Shown: piece by piece, positions 6,125 through 13,703 of the stretch
Layout of the letters: each line of letters starts with the position of its first letter
Position numbering within the stretch: the stretch's first letter is position 1
From: Terriglobales bacterium
GTDB lineage: Bacteria; Acidobacteriota; Terriglobia; Terriglobales; Acidobacteriaceae
Reading direction: 5' to 3'
Length of the DNA stretch: 14,665 bases
NCBI GenBank assembly: GCA_030043575.1
Contig: JASHXK010000539.1
Coordinates: forward strand, 1 to 14,665
The notes under the pieces: model-generated
Seen by the model: only the letters and a program-made list of their open reading frames with translations
Databases searched by the model: none
What the model was told of the DNA's origin: nothing
Position numbers and translations under genes: made by a program

Positions 6125-6130
6125 TATGAT
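6125..6130 (+). promoter_or_regulatory. Possible -10 box (TATGAT) of the sensor kinase gene
   Basis: TATGAT lies 31 bp before the ATG at 6162, predicting a leader of about 25 nt. The -35 at 17 bp would be TTTTCC, a poor match. If this is the promoter, the in-frame ATG at 6126 cannot be the start. Confidence 0.3.
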
Positions 6131-6161
6131 TGCGGCAACAGCTGGGGTTGTCGGGTCTCCC

Positions 6162-8042
6162 ATGGGACAAATACGCTTAAAGACAAAGCTGGTGCTCTCC
6201 ATCAGTGGCATGGTGGTGGCCCTGGTCGGCTTATTCTCGTACTTTTACGTGTCGCGCATGGTGCGACAGCGCATCATCGAAGCCTATGACAGCGCCGACT
6301 TCATCGCCAAAGAGATTCAGGAAAGCGCTCGCCGTGCCAGCCAAGTCGATGTAGGCAGTTCGCTGGTCACCGAAGCGGATCCCCAACAAGTACAGAAGGT
6401 GCTGGAAGAGGCGCTGAAAGCAGACGTTGGACTCAATACCCTGCTGCAGTCGGTGATCGGATTCTCGCCCACCGTTTCCGACGCTGCCATTGCCGATGTG
6501 AACGGCCGAGCCATTGTGCACACCGATCCCTCCGCCATCGGTACACAACTGGAGGAGCGCAAGGATTTTCAAGAGATCCGCAACGGCAGTTTCACGGAAC
6601 AGCTCAAGGTGGTGTTCGGGGTACCGCGCGTCTACAACGTTTATCTTCCCATTCAGCGTGAAGGCCAGCGCTTTGGCGATATTCGCGTCGGCATCTCCAC
6701 CGTGTTTCTGGAGAGTGAGGTGCAGCCGCAACTGCGCCGCGCGCTCTATTTTTCGGTGTTTGCCATTCTAATCTCGATGATGGTGGCGGCGGGATTGTCG
6801 AACATTGCTTTGCGCCCTCTGGAGGCGATTGGACGCCGTCTGGATCAGATGACTGCCGGCGTAAGCGACACAGCGCCGGAACCAGACCCGCGCCGCACCG
6901 ACGAATACGCACTGGTGCATACCAAGATCGATCGCCTGGGACGCCAGATTCGCGACGTGAAAGAGGTTTTCAGCGCCTTGAAGGAGAACCTCGACCAGAT
7001 CATGGGTGCGCTGCAGGACGGGCTGGTTCTGTTCACCCGCGACACGCGTGTGGTGCTGGTCAGCGCTTCCGCCGAGCGCTTCATCGGACGGCCACGGGGA
7101 GAGATCCTGGGCAATCCAGTCGAAGAAGTCTTCACCGACGCCACCAAACTGGGTCGCATTGTGCTGGATTCGTTTGCCTTGCATCGGCCGATTCCGCAGC
7201 GTGAAATCGAGCTGGAGAATGGACGGCGGATCCAGATCGGCCTGGATTTTATTGCCGAGCGCGGCGAGCGCATCGGAGCGCTGCTTACTATGCGCGACGC
7301 CGAGTCGGTTCGCCGCATCGAAAACGAGATAGAGCTTTCGCGCCGCTTGGCGGCAATTGGCAGACTCACCTCCGGCGTAGCCCACGAAGTGAAGAACCCG
7401 ATCAACGCCATCGTCGTGCATCTGGAATTGCTGCGCGAGAAGATGCGCGAAAGCGACCCCGACACCCGCCGCCACATGGATGTCATCGGGCGGGAAATTC
7501 ATCGCCTCGACCGCGTGGTGGAAATGCTGGTGGATTTCAACCGTCCGGTGGAGTTGCGGCTCAGCGACTTTGATTTGCGGCGGGTGATCGAAGACGTTAC
7601 TTTGTTGGCCTCTCCGGAAGCCGCCAAGCAGGGCGTGAGAATTGAAACGCAACTGGGCAAGGAGGCGTTGCCGGTCCGGGCCGACGCCGACTTGATCAAA
7701 CAGGCTCTCTTAAATGTGGTGCTGAATGGAGTGCAGGCCATGAGTAGCGGCGGCGCACTCAACATCACCGCACGACAACAGGACTCAGCGGCAACCATTG
7801 AGGTCAAGGACCAGGGGGGCGGAATCCCGCCCGAGGTTCGGGACAAGGTTTTCAATCTCTATTTCACGACCAAGAAAACAGGCAGTGGCATTGGTCTGGC
7901 GATGAGCTATCGGGTTCTACAGCTCCACAACGGGGCGCTGGACTTTGTAACGGAAGTGGGCCGCGGCACGACGTTCCGCCTGCTCTTGCCGTTGACGGTA
8001 GCTAGCCAGCACGAACAGGCAGAGGTCATAACACAGACGTGA
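6162..8042 (+). CDS. Membrane sensor histidine kinase (Cache-like, HAMP, PAS, HisKA, HATPase)
   Basis: This 626-aa protein has TM1 at about 9-30, an extracytoplasmic Cache-like sensor at about 31-192 (IADVNGRAIVHTDPSAIG, then the VGIS strand), TM2 at about 194-216, a HAMP linker near 217-270, a PAS domain at about 275-385, and an NtrB-like kinase core. The phospho-accepting His is H408 in VAHEVKNPIN. The ATP-binding domain shows the N-box (LLNVVLNGVQAM, 516-527), G1 DQGGGI at 550-555, and F-TTKK-GSGIGLA at 568-580. It should phosphorylate a response regulator, probably NtrC-like, on sensing a small ligand outside the cell. No response regulator gene is in the window, so it is an orphan here. 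The ATG at 6162 gives the normal short positive N-terminus; ATG 6126 and GTG 6084 are alternatives, none with a strong ribosome binding site. Confidence 0.93.
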   Translation: MGQIRLKTKLVLSISGMVVALVGLFSYFYVSRMVRQRIIEAYDSADFIAKEIQESARRASQVDVGSSLVTEADPQQVQKVLEEALKADVGLNTLLQSVIGFSPTVSDAAIADVNGRAIVHTDPSAIGTQLEERKDFQEIRNGSFTEQLKVVFGVPRVYNVYLPIQREGQRFGDIRVGISTVFLESEVQPQLRRALYFSVFAILISMMVAAGLSNIALRPLEAIGRRLDQMTAGVSDTAPEPDPRRTDEYALVHTKIDRLGRQIRDVKEVFSALKENLDQIMGALQDGLVLFTRDTRVVLVSASAERFIGRPRGEILGNPVEEVFTDATKLGRIVLDSFALHRPIPQREIELENGRRIQIGLDFIAERGERIGALLTMRDAESVRRIENEIELSRRLAAIGRLTSGVAHEVKNPINAIVVHLELLREKMRESDPDTRRHMDVIGREIHRLDRVVEMLVDFNRPVELRLSDFDLRRVIEDVTLLASPEAAKQGVRIETQLGKEALPVRADADLIKQALLNVVLNGVQAMSSGGALNITARQQDSAATIEVKDQGGGIPPEVRDKVFNLYFTTKKTGSGIGLAMSYRVLQLHNGALDFVTEVGRGTTFRLLLPLTVASQHEQAEVITQT

Positions 8043-8068
8043 GGCTCATCCCTGGCAGTTCAGCGCCA

Positions 8069-8090
8069 AGTGGCCTGCCACTGTACTTTT
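8069..8090 (+). terminator. Weak terminator candidate after the sensor kinase
   Basis: AGTGG-CCTG-CCACT (8069-8082) is followed by GTACTTTT. The stem is only 5 bp and the T run is short; the symmetric AGTGGC-CT-GCCACT could instead be a protein-binding dyad. Confidence 0.3.
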
Positions 8091-8187
8091 CGCCGCCGGT
8101 GTTTATGATGGGAGTAAAGGTTGCGCACGCCGGCTTCGCCACTTCGGCCTGCGACTCATGCGCAGCCGCAGGTTAACAGTCCTGCAA

Positions 8188-8823
8188 ATGAGACCCTTGC
8201 GCCAAATTATCGTATCCGTGGTAGTAGTGTTGGTGCTGCTATACAGCGCGGGTTGCTCCAAGAAACCCTCCCAGCTGCCAGCCCAGGCGAAAGCCCCGGT
8301 TGATACGATTCCGTCGTCCCTGCCACCGGAGATCTCTGAAGAAACTCCACCCCCGCCTCCGGCGCCTGCGCCCAAACAGGAGGCGCCGCCTGCCGAGCCA
8401 GAGAAACCCAAGCCGGTACAACATCACAAGAAGAAGAGCACATCGCCTCCTGCGAGTACCACTGCGCAAAACAGCACCTCCCCGGCTGCGACCGCGCCGG
8501 CTAGCAGCGGAAACACCACGATCGCGGCGGCTCATCCGCCGGCGAATCCCGCAGGGGAAGCCCCCGCCACTGCGATTGGCGCCGACGTTACCAGTGCGCA
8601 GCTATCGCAGCAGAAGCAAACCACGGCACAGCTGTTGGACGAAACTGAGAAAGCCCTGAATGGCTTGAGTCGTACGCTGTCGCACGATGAAGAAGAGATC
8701 GTGAATCAGATTCGCTCCTACATCGGGCAGTCGCGAACCGCGACCAAGGACGGCGACTTCGAGCGCGCCTACAATCTCGCCACCAAGGCCCACCTGCTCT
8801 CCGACGCGCTGGTGAAGAAATAG
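8188..8823 (+). CDS. Proline-rich lipoprotein with a helical C-terminal domain
   Basis: This 211-aa protein begins with a lipoprotein signal peptide: MRPLRQ, a Val/Leu-rich core, and the lipobox YSAGC with Cys23 as the lipidated residue. Residues 30-128 are a low-complexity linker rich in Pro, Ala, Ser and Lys (PPPPPAPAPK, KPKPVQHHKKK) that would reach across the periplasm or cell wall. Residues 136-208 are predicted helical and charged, ending in GDFERAYNLATKAHLLSDAL, a pattern like the helical repeats of lipoproteins of the DUF4398 kind; that match is from memory and uncertain. Start sites at 8158 (ATG) and 8188 (ATG) are both open; 8188 gives a normal-length signal peptide but neither has a clear ribosome binding site. 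It follows the sensor kinase on the same strand after 145 bp. The function is unknown. Confidence 0.8.
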   Translation: MRPLRQIIVSVVVVLVLLYSAGCSKKPSQLPAQAKAPVDTIPSSLPPEISEETPPPPPAPAPKQEAPPAEPEKPKPVQHHKKKSTSPPASTTAQNSTSPAATAPASSGNTTIAAAHPPANPAGEAPATAIGADVTSAQLSQQKQTTAQLLDETEKALNGLSRTLSHDEEEIVNQIRSYIGQSRTATKDGDFERAYNLATKAHLLSDALVKK

Positions 8824-8830
8824 AGAACCG

Positions 8831-8937
8831 GTTTCAAGTTTCGAGTTTCAAGTCAAATCTGTAACTTTAATCGCCGTGCTTCGTATTTGCCGGGCAAACA
8901 AGAAACTCGCTGGGTTTTGAAACTCGAAACTGGAAAC
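8831..8937. repeat. Large heptamer-based inverted repeat between convergent genes
   Basis: The left arm (8831-8851) and right arm (8917-8937) pair over 21 bp with one mismatch; the loop is about 65 nt. Each arm is made of TC(A/G/C)AGTT heptamers. It lies between the lipoprotein gene (+) and the KdpD N-terminal gene (-) and could act as a bidirectional terminator. Confidence 0.85.
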
Positions 8938-8944
8938 TGCGTTT

Positions 8945-10072
8945 TCAGTCCACTTGTTGTTTGACGATGTGAACATCGACGGCAGGCGCATCGCGCAGGA
9001 AGCGATGAACCGCAGACAGGAACAGATACCTGCGCCAGCCGCTGGTGGCGGAGTGTCCGAAGATAACCTGGGTGATGTGCTTCTCGCGCACGAACTCGGC
9101 CATGGCGTGCGCCACTTCTTTATTTTTCAGCCTGACAACTTTAGCGCCGAGATTCTCCGCGAATTGAAAGTTGGCCTGCAAGGAACGTTGGCGCTCGGGG
9201 TCGTTATCATCGGAACCGATGTCGACATAAACGACAAACAGCTCGCCATTGACGGCCTGGGCCATGCGTAAGGCGCGGGCTACCAGGTACTGGGCGGCGG
9301 GATTGGAGCTGATGCCCACGGCTATCCGCTCGCGCACCTGCAGCTCGCGGTTGGGATCGATCTCCGTCTTGATGTACGGTTCCAGACTGCGATCGACCAC
9401 CTGGGCGACGTGCCGCAGAGCAATCTCGCGCAGCGCGATGAGATTGCTGGGCCGGAAAAAGCTGCCGAGCGCGCGATCCACGCGCTCCATAGGATAGATG
9501 TCGCCGCGGCGCATGCGCGTCTGCAGCGCTTCCGGCGTCACATCCGACAACACGATTTCGTCGACGCGCTGCAACAACCAGTCGGGAACAGTCTCGCGCA
9601 CGATGATGCCGGCGATCCTGTGCACCAGAGGTGTCACGCTCTCCAGGTGTTGAATATTCATGGTGGAGAGCACGTCGATCTTGTTGTCGAGCAGTTCCAG
9701 CACGTCTTCGTAGCGCTTGTGATGCTTGCTGCCGTCGATGTTGGTGTGGGCCAGCTCGTCGATGATCGCCACTTGCGGATGGCGGGCGAGAATCGCGTCC
9801 ACATCCATCTCGTAGAAGGTTGTGCCTTTGTAGTTAAGTTCCTTGCGCGGTATGGTCTCCAGGCGGGCGGCCAGTTCTTTCGTCGCCTGGCGGCCGTGGC
9901 TTTCGACCACGCCGATGACGACATCCTCGCCCCGGCTCTGGCGGCGAATGGCTTCGCTCAACATCGAATAGGTTTTGCCGACGCCCGGCGCGTAGCCGAG
10001 AAACAGCTTAAAGACGCCGGCTTTCTTCTCCGGCGCGGCGACCTCCAGCCATTGCTCGGGTGTTTTTTGCAT
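8945..10072 (-). CDS. kdpD: KdpD N-terminal half: P-loop sensor and universal-stress domain (stand-alone)
   Basis: This 375-aa protein corresponds to the cytoplasmic N-terminal part of the K+ sensor KdpD (E. coli KdpD is 894 aa). Residues 22-232 are the KdpD domain: Walker A GYAPGVGKT at 26-34, VVESHGR at 56-61, Walker B-like VAIIDELAHTN at 101-111, MNIQHLES at 138-145, and FFRPSNLIALREIALR at 205-220. A universal-stress-protein fold follows at about 248-372, ending GHSATSGWRR and HIVKQQ. In E. coli the P-loop binds ATP and tunes kinase/phosphatase balance, and the USP domain senses internal cues such as c-di-AMP or ionic strength. No kinase domain follows; it is encoded divergently next door. 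The ATG at 10072 is preferred over TTG 10078; there is no ribosome binding site, but AATAAT lies 5 nt upstream. Stand-alone KdpD N-termini are known in cyanobacteria. Confidence 0.95.
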   Translation of the reverse strand: MQKTPEQWLEVAAPEKKAGVFKLFLGYAPGVGKTYSMLSEAIRRQSRGEDVVIGVVESHGRQATKELAARLETIPRKELNYKGTTFYEMDVDAILARHPQVAIIDELAHTNIDGSKHHKRYEDVLELLDNKIDVLSTMNIQHLESVTPLVHRIAGIIVRETVPDWLLQRVDEIVLSDVTPEALQTRMRRGDIYPMERVDRALGSFFRPSNLIALREIALRHVAQVVDRSLEPYIKTEIDPNRELQVRERIAVGISSNPAAQYLVARALRMAQAVNGELFVVYVDIGSDDNDPERQRSLQANFQFAENLGAKVVRLKNKEVAHAMAEFVREKHITQVIFGHSATSGWRRYLFLSAVHRFLRDAPAVDVHIVKQQVD

Positions 10073-10077
10073 GAGCA

Positions 10078-10083
10078 ATTATT
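10078..10083 (-). promoter_or_regulatory. Putative -10 box (AATAAT) of the KdpD N-terminal gene
   Basis: AATAAT (5 of 6 consensus bases) ends five bases before the ATG at 10072. Transcription would start at or beside the ATG, which fits a leaderless mRNA; no Shine-Dalgarno is present. No good -35 was seen. Confidence 0.45.
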
Positions 10084-10114
10084 CTGCGGCAGCGGAGATG
10101 AAAAGTCGATTCGG

Positions 10115-10120
10115 TACAAT
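10115..10120 (+). promoter_or_regulatory. Putative -10 box (TACAAT) of the KdpD C-terminal kinase gene
   Basis: TACAAT ends six bases before the GTG at 10127, so +1 would fall on the GTG. As on the other strand there is no ribosome binding site, suggesting a leaderless message. Confidence 0.45.
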
Positions 10121-10126
10121 CGAGCC

Positions 10127-11638
10127 GTGGACGAAAAACCGCAGGCCCGGGGCGCCGGGCACTCCCGATGGCAGACCGCCTTGTCGCACCAGAACCTGCG
10201 GACATTGTTGTTTCGTTACGCCGTCGCGATGGCTACGGTCGCGCTGGTGGTCGTGGTTTATGGGCGGCTGAAGGTCAACGAAACCACGGTCGCGCTCACT
10301 TTCCTATTGGTGGTGTTAGGCCTCGCCAGCCGCTGGGGATTGACCATCGCCACCACCACCGCGGTGGTGGCCACGCTGGCGTTTAACTACTACTTCCTGC
10401 CGCCGGTACACACCTTCACCATCGCCGACCCGCAGAACTGGATCGCGCTGCTGGCATTTCTGATCAGCGCGATTCTGGCCAGCCGGCTTTCCGAGCGTGC
10501 CCGGCGCGAGGCGGAGAATGCGAACAAGCGCCGCAAGGAAGTCGAACGGCTGTACTTCCTGAGCCAGCAGCTGTTGGCGACCGACAACGTGATGAAGCTG
10601 CTGAATAACATTCCGCACTTCGTGCGTGACGCGTTTGGCTTGACGGCAGCCGCCATGTATCTGCCCAAGCGCAAGGAATTCTATCGCACCGGACTGGATC
10701 ATCCCGAGCTTAGCGAGGAGCAACTGGAGTCAGTGAGCGGCCGCGGCGAACTGGTGGTCGACGAAGAGCAGCAATTGTGTTTTGTCCCGCTGCGCATGGG
10801 AGTGACATCGGTGGGAAGCCTCGGCCTGAAGGGCGCGATCCTGTCGCGCGAGACGCTGGAGGCGGTGGGCAGCCTGATTGCGATTTCCATCGAACGGGCG
10901 CACGCGGTGGAAACTCTGACGCGGGCAGAAGCCACCCGCGAGAGCGAGAAGCTGCGCTCGGCGCTGCTGGACAGCGTCACGCACGAATTTCGCACTCCCC
11001 TGACGGCGATCAAGCTCTCGGTCACGACGCTGCTGGGGCCGGATCCCATCGACGCCGACAGCCGCGAGGAGTTGCTTACAGTCATCAACGAAGAAACCGA
11101 TCGGCTGAACCGCCTGGTGGGCGAAGCGGCGGAGATGGCACAACTGGATGCCCAGAAAGTGGAGCTTCGCCGAGAGCCGCACACTGTGAGCGAGGTAGTT
11201 GAGGCGGCCCTGGACAAATCCAAACTAGTTCTGACCGGACGCGACGTGAAGGTGCAGCTTTCCCAGACGCTGCCGCCGGTTCTGGCGGATCAGGAGCGCG
11301 TTGCGGACGTTCTGGTGCAGCTGCTGGAGAATGCCGCCAAGTACTCGCCCGCCGGGTCTCCGATCACCATCACTGCAGAACGAGCCGGCAGGATGGTGAA
11401 CATCAGCGTGGCCGATCAAGGACCGGGCATCGACGATCTGGAGCAGTCGCTGATCTTCGAAAAGTTCTATCGTGGACGCGACCAGCGCTATCGCGTGCAA
11501 GGCACGGGAATGGGGTTGGCGATCGCCAAAGCCATTGTCGAAGCGCACGGAGGAACCATTGGGGTGACCTCGCAGATGGGCAGCGGCTCGGTCTTCTACT
11601 TCACAGTGCCGGTGGCGCCGGAAGCAATTAGCAATTAG
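10127..11638 (+). CDS. kdpD: KdpD C-terminal half: DUF4118-GAF sensor histidine kinase (stand-alone)
   Basis: This 503-aa protein is the missing membrane and kinase half of KdpD. Residues 25-125 hold the four-TM DUF4118 region, including the family signature FNYYFLPPVHTFTIADPQN at 86-104. A GAF-like domain follows (about 140-262), then HisKA with H286 in VTHEFRTPLTAIK, and HATPase_c with N402 (LLENAAKYSP), DQGPGI at 430-435, the F-box around FEKFYRG and GTGMGLAI at 459-466. The transmembrane part should anchor the kinase; with the divergent P-loop/USP protein it rebuilds about 878 residues, close to full-length KdpD. The start is inferred: the frame is open far upstream, but that part is antisense to the neighbour gene, and GTG 10127 matches the promoter. 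The last codons and stop lie inside a heptamer repeat. The cognate KdpE is not in the window. Confidence 0.93.
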   Translation: MDEKPQARGAGHSRWQTALSHQNLRTLLFRYAVAMATVALVVVVYGRLKVNETTVALTFLLVVLGLASRWGLTIATTTAVVATLAFNYYFLPPVHTFTIADPQNWIALLAFLISAILASRLSERARREAENANKRRKEVERLYFLSQQLLATDNVMKLLNNIPHFVRDAFGLTAAAMYLPKRKEFYRTGLDHPELSEEQLESVSGRGELVVDEEQQLCFVPLRMGVTSVGSLGLKGAILSRETLEAVGSLIAISIERAHAVETLTRAEATRESEKLRSALLDSVTHEFRTPLTAIKLSVTTLLGPDPIDADSREELLTVINEETDRLNRLVGEAAEMAQLDAQKVELRREPHTVSEVVEAALDKSKLVLTGRDVKVQLSQTLPPVLADQERVADVLVQLLENAAKYSPAGSPITITAERAGRMVNISVADQGPGIDDLEQSLIFEKFYRGRDQRYRVQGTGMGLAIAKAIVEAHGGTIGVTSQMGSGSVFYFTVPVAPEAISN

Positions 11639-11671
11639 CAATTTCGAGTTTGACGTTTCGAGTTTCGAGTT
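11623..11671 (+). repeat. Seven phased heptamers at the 3' end of the kinase gene
   Basis: Seven consecutive 7-bp units, all ending in TT: AGCAATT three times (11623-11643), then TCGAGTT, TGACGTT, TCGAGTT and TCGAGTT (11644-11671). The codons for Ala-Ile-Ser-Asn and the TAG stop of the kinase gene are inside the first two units and the start of the third. Confidence 0.95.
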
Positions 11672-11723
11672 AGGGAATTGACACGAGGCTTAGCTTGAAA
11701 GTGCTCGTAGAAGATCAAGAGCA

Positions 11724-11927
11724 ATGGGCTTGATCCTAGCGGCGTCGGCCACTGCCATAGGTATCTACGGCATCTGGTATAGCATCTTCGCTGAGCAATT
11801 CAATCGATACTTGGGATTTAGAAAGTCCCGCTACGAACCCACGCTCTACCAGCGGGGCTACGTCCTCAGCGGCAGTCTTGTGATCCTGATCGTCGCAATA
11901 GGCGAAGTTGTCAAACGGTTGAGTTGA
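11724..11927 (+). CDS. Small two-TM membrane protein
   Basis: This 67-aa protein has two hydrophobic helices, about 2-22 (LILAASATAIGIYGIWYSIF) and 46-63 (LSGSLVILIVAIGEVV), joined by a positively charged, aromatic loop (NRYLGFRKSRYEPTLYQRGY). The positive loop suggests that both ends face outward. No known family was recognised. The ATG at 11724 is preceded only by an AAGAG-like weak ribosome binding site. It is on the same strand as the KdpD kinase gene, 85 bp after it, past the heptamer tract; a TTGACA at 11678 could be a -35 but no good -10 follows. KdpF, a small KdpFABC subunit, is also a short membrane protein, but it has one helix and this shows no likeness to it. Confidence 0.55.
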   Translation: MGLILAASATAIGIYGIWYSIFAEQFNRYLGFRKSRYEPTLYQRGYVLSGSLVILIVAIGEVVKRLS

Positions 11928-12072
11928 TATTGACCCGCTACCGGCGCGTTCGTTTTCCATTGACAAACCATAACGAACGAGGAGAATTAGCCAATCGCCT
12001 TGTAGTGAAGAACCCTCCCGCGGAAAGTCTGCCCTAACCGAATCGACGAATACGCGTCGCCAAGATTCGCCG

Positions 12073-12088
12073 GAAAGAGGAGAAATCT
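12073..12088 (+). promoter_or_regulatory. Ribosome binding site of the metallophosphoesterase gene
   Basis: AAAGAGGAGAAATCT precedes the ATG at 12089. The near-ideal AGAGGAG decides the start, since other in-frame ATGs follow. Confidence 0.7.
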
Positions 12089-13462
12089 ATGTTGAACAAA
12101 GTACCCAATGCCACCGGCACCATGACAGGTCCGCAAGGGCGGCTCTATGCCGAGCCCACGCCCAGCCCCGATGAAACTTCCTTTCAACAGGACAATGTCA
12201 GCGCGCAATATTACCAGTCGGTGTACTACAAACAGCACCAGAATCAGGTGCAGCCGATTCCGCCGCCGCGTGCCGGCGCCGCGCTGCAACTCGATCTGGC
12301 GAATTTCGTGCCGGCGGAGATCATCACCGCGATCAACGCGGCACAGCGGATTACGTTCCACTCGGTAGGTGACACCGGCGCGGCGAAGGTAAGCCGCTCG
12401 CAGACCGCAGCGACAGCCATTGCTAACGAAGCGGGCGTGGCCGATGCGATGTCGGCCGATGTGCAAAGCGGAGGATTGCCTGGGCCGGCGTTCTTCTTTC
12501 ACCTGGGCGATGTCGTCTACAACTTCGGCGAGGCGCAATACTATTACGACCAGTTCTACGAGCCGTTTCGCGATTACGACCGGCCGATCTTCGCCATCCC
12601 CGGAAATCACGACGGCATGGTGTACGGACCGAACTCCAGCGCTCCGCAGGTTCCTACGCTGCAGGCGTTCCTGGATAACTTCTGCGCGGCGGCAATTGGG
12701 CCGTCGCCCGACGCCGGTACCCTGCTGCGCTCGGTGATGACGCAGGCGGCGGTTTACTTCACGCTGGATGCGCCGTTCGTCTCGATCATCGGTCTCTACA
12801 GCAATGTGCTGGACTCCGGTGCGGGCGTGATCTCGTCGCAAGGTGGCAAGTTCCCCGTGCTGAAGGGAGATGTGCAGCTCGCCTTCCTGACAAGCGAATT
12901 GAAGCGGTTGAAGACGCTCAAGCAGAGCGGTCCCCGCGCGATACTGCTGGCGGTGCATCATCCTCCCGCGTCGGTCGACGCCAAGCATGGCGGTTCCAGC
13001 GGCATCGAGCAGGATATGGACAGCTGCTGCAAGGCCGCGGGACTGTGGCCCGACGTGGTGCTCTCTGGACATGCGCATCTGTATCAGCGCTTCACGCGGG
13101 TGGTCAACGGCAAGCACGTTCCGTACATCGTTTCCGGATCCGGTGGATACGCGGCGACGGCGCCGCAGGGATCGGTGCCGACCGCGCCCTACACCATCGG
13201 CGATACCACGCTGGAAGTGGATCCCATCGCGGAGTTCGGTTATCTCACCCTGGTCACGGACGGCAACACGATCACGATCACCTTTAAGACGGCTGAGGGG
13301 GGCACCGTGACGGTGCGCGACAGCGTGACCGTGGACTTGACGCAGGGACGAGTGACGTCGGGAACCAATGTTCCCGGCGGCGGAGGCAGCAAGCCGAAGC
13401 CGGCTCCCAGAGCCACGAGCAAGGCGCCGGCAAAGGCGAAGAAGGCGACGAAGAAGAGGTGA
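12089..13462 (+). CDS. Purple-acid-phosphatase-like metallophosphoesterase
   Basis: This 457-aa protein has the five metal-binding blocks of the calcineurin-like phosphoesterase fold in order: GDTG at 94-97 (D95), HLGDVVYNFG at 138-147 (D141), GNHD at 172-175, VHHPP at 289-293, and SGHAHLYQRF at 326-335 (H328, H330). The first block is D-x-G rather than D-x-H, and the second is GD-x-x-Y, a pattern typical of purple acid phosphatases, in which the Tyr ligates Fe(III). It would hydrolyse phosphate esters with a dinuclear metal centre. There is no signal peptide, so export by Sec is not supported; the N-terminal 60 residues look disordered. The C-terminus is a Gly/Pro/Ala/Lys tail ending KAKKATKKR, perhaps for nucleic-acid or envelope contact. 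Its substrate is unknown; neighbours give no clue. Confidence 0.92.
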   Translation: MLNKVPNATGTMTGPQGRLYAEPTPSPDETSFQQDNVSAQYYQSVYYKQHQNQVQPIPPPRAGAALQLDLANFVPAEIITAINAAQRITFHSVGDTGAAKVSRSQTAATAIANEAGVADAMSADVQSGGLPGPAFFFHLGDVVYNFGEAQYYYDQFYEPFRDYDRPIFAIPGNHDGMVYGPNSSAPQVPTLQAFLDNFCAAAIGPSPDAGTLLRSVMTQAAVYFTLDAPFVSIIGLYSNVLDSGAGVISSQGGKFPVLKGDVQLAFLTSELKRLKTLKQSGPRAILLAVHHPPASVDAKHGGSSGIEQDMDSCCKAAGLWPDVVLSGHAHLYQRFTRVVNGKHVPYIVSGSGGYAATAPQGSVPTAPYTIGDTTLEVDPIAEFGYLTLVTDGNTITITFKTAEGGTVTVRDSVTVDLTQGRVTSGTNVPGGGGSKPKPAPRATSKAPAKAKKATKKR

Positions 13463-13536
13463 GTTCTAGCGCGGATCCTGCCCAACATTGTTCCAGGCCG
13501 GCAAAATAGCGGTTTTCCCTTTCAGGAGGGAGCTTT

Positions 13537-13676
13537 GTATCAGGGCACGACTTTCGTCGTGCCGCAAGCAGCGCCGTTAAGATGCGGGCTTTAGCCCCTG
13601 CGATTGCTGGTGCAGGGGCTAAAGCCCGAGTTCTTGTTTGAATTTTTCGGCACGACTTGAAGTCGTGCCCTGATAC
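13537..13676. repeat. Composite nested palindromic element (REP/BIME-like)
   Basis: The outer arms 13537-13564 and 13648-13676 are inverted copies (27 of 29 positions). Each arm is also its own hairpin: GGCACGAC/GTCGTGCC with a 4- or 5-nt loop. Between them sits a perfect 17-bp stem (13585-13601 with 13612-13628; 10-nt loop). It lies between convergent genes, so it may also stop transcription from both sides. Confidence 0.9.
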
Positions 13677-13703
13677 GAAGCAAGACAACACACTGACCGC
13701 CTT

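Noticed and set aside
6768..7652. Minus-strand 294-codon open frame
   Set aside because: It is fully antisense to the HAMP-PAS-HisKA part of the sensor kinase; no independent evidence supports it.
9410..10126. Long plus-strand open frame in frame with the KdpD kinase, which would give a 742-aa protein
   Set aside because: The upstream 239 codons are antisense to the conserved P-loop/USP protein and have no family features; the kinase's own homology starts after GTG 10127.
11678..11720. TTGACA before the small two-TM gene as a promoter
   Set aside because: No acceptable -10 occurs at 16-18 bp, so it was not listed as a feature.
11987..13117. Minus-strand 376-codon open frame
   Set aside because: It lies antisense to the metallophosphoesterase, which has all five motifs; the Arg/His-rich product shows no recognisable domain, as expected of a GC-rich shadow frame.
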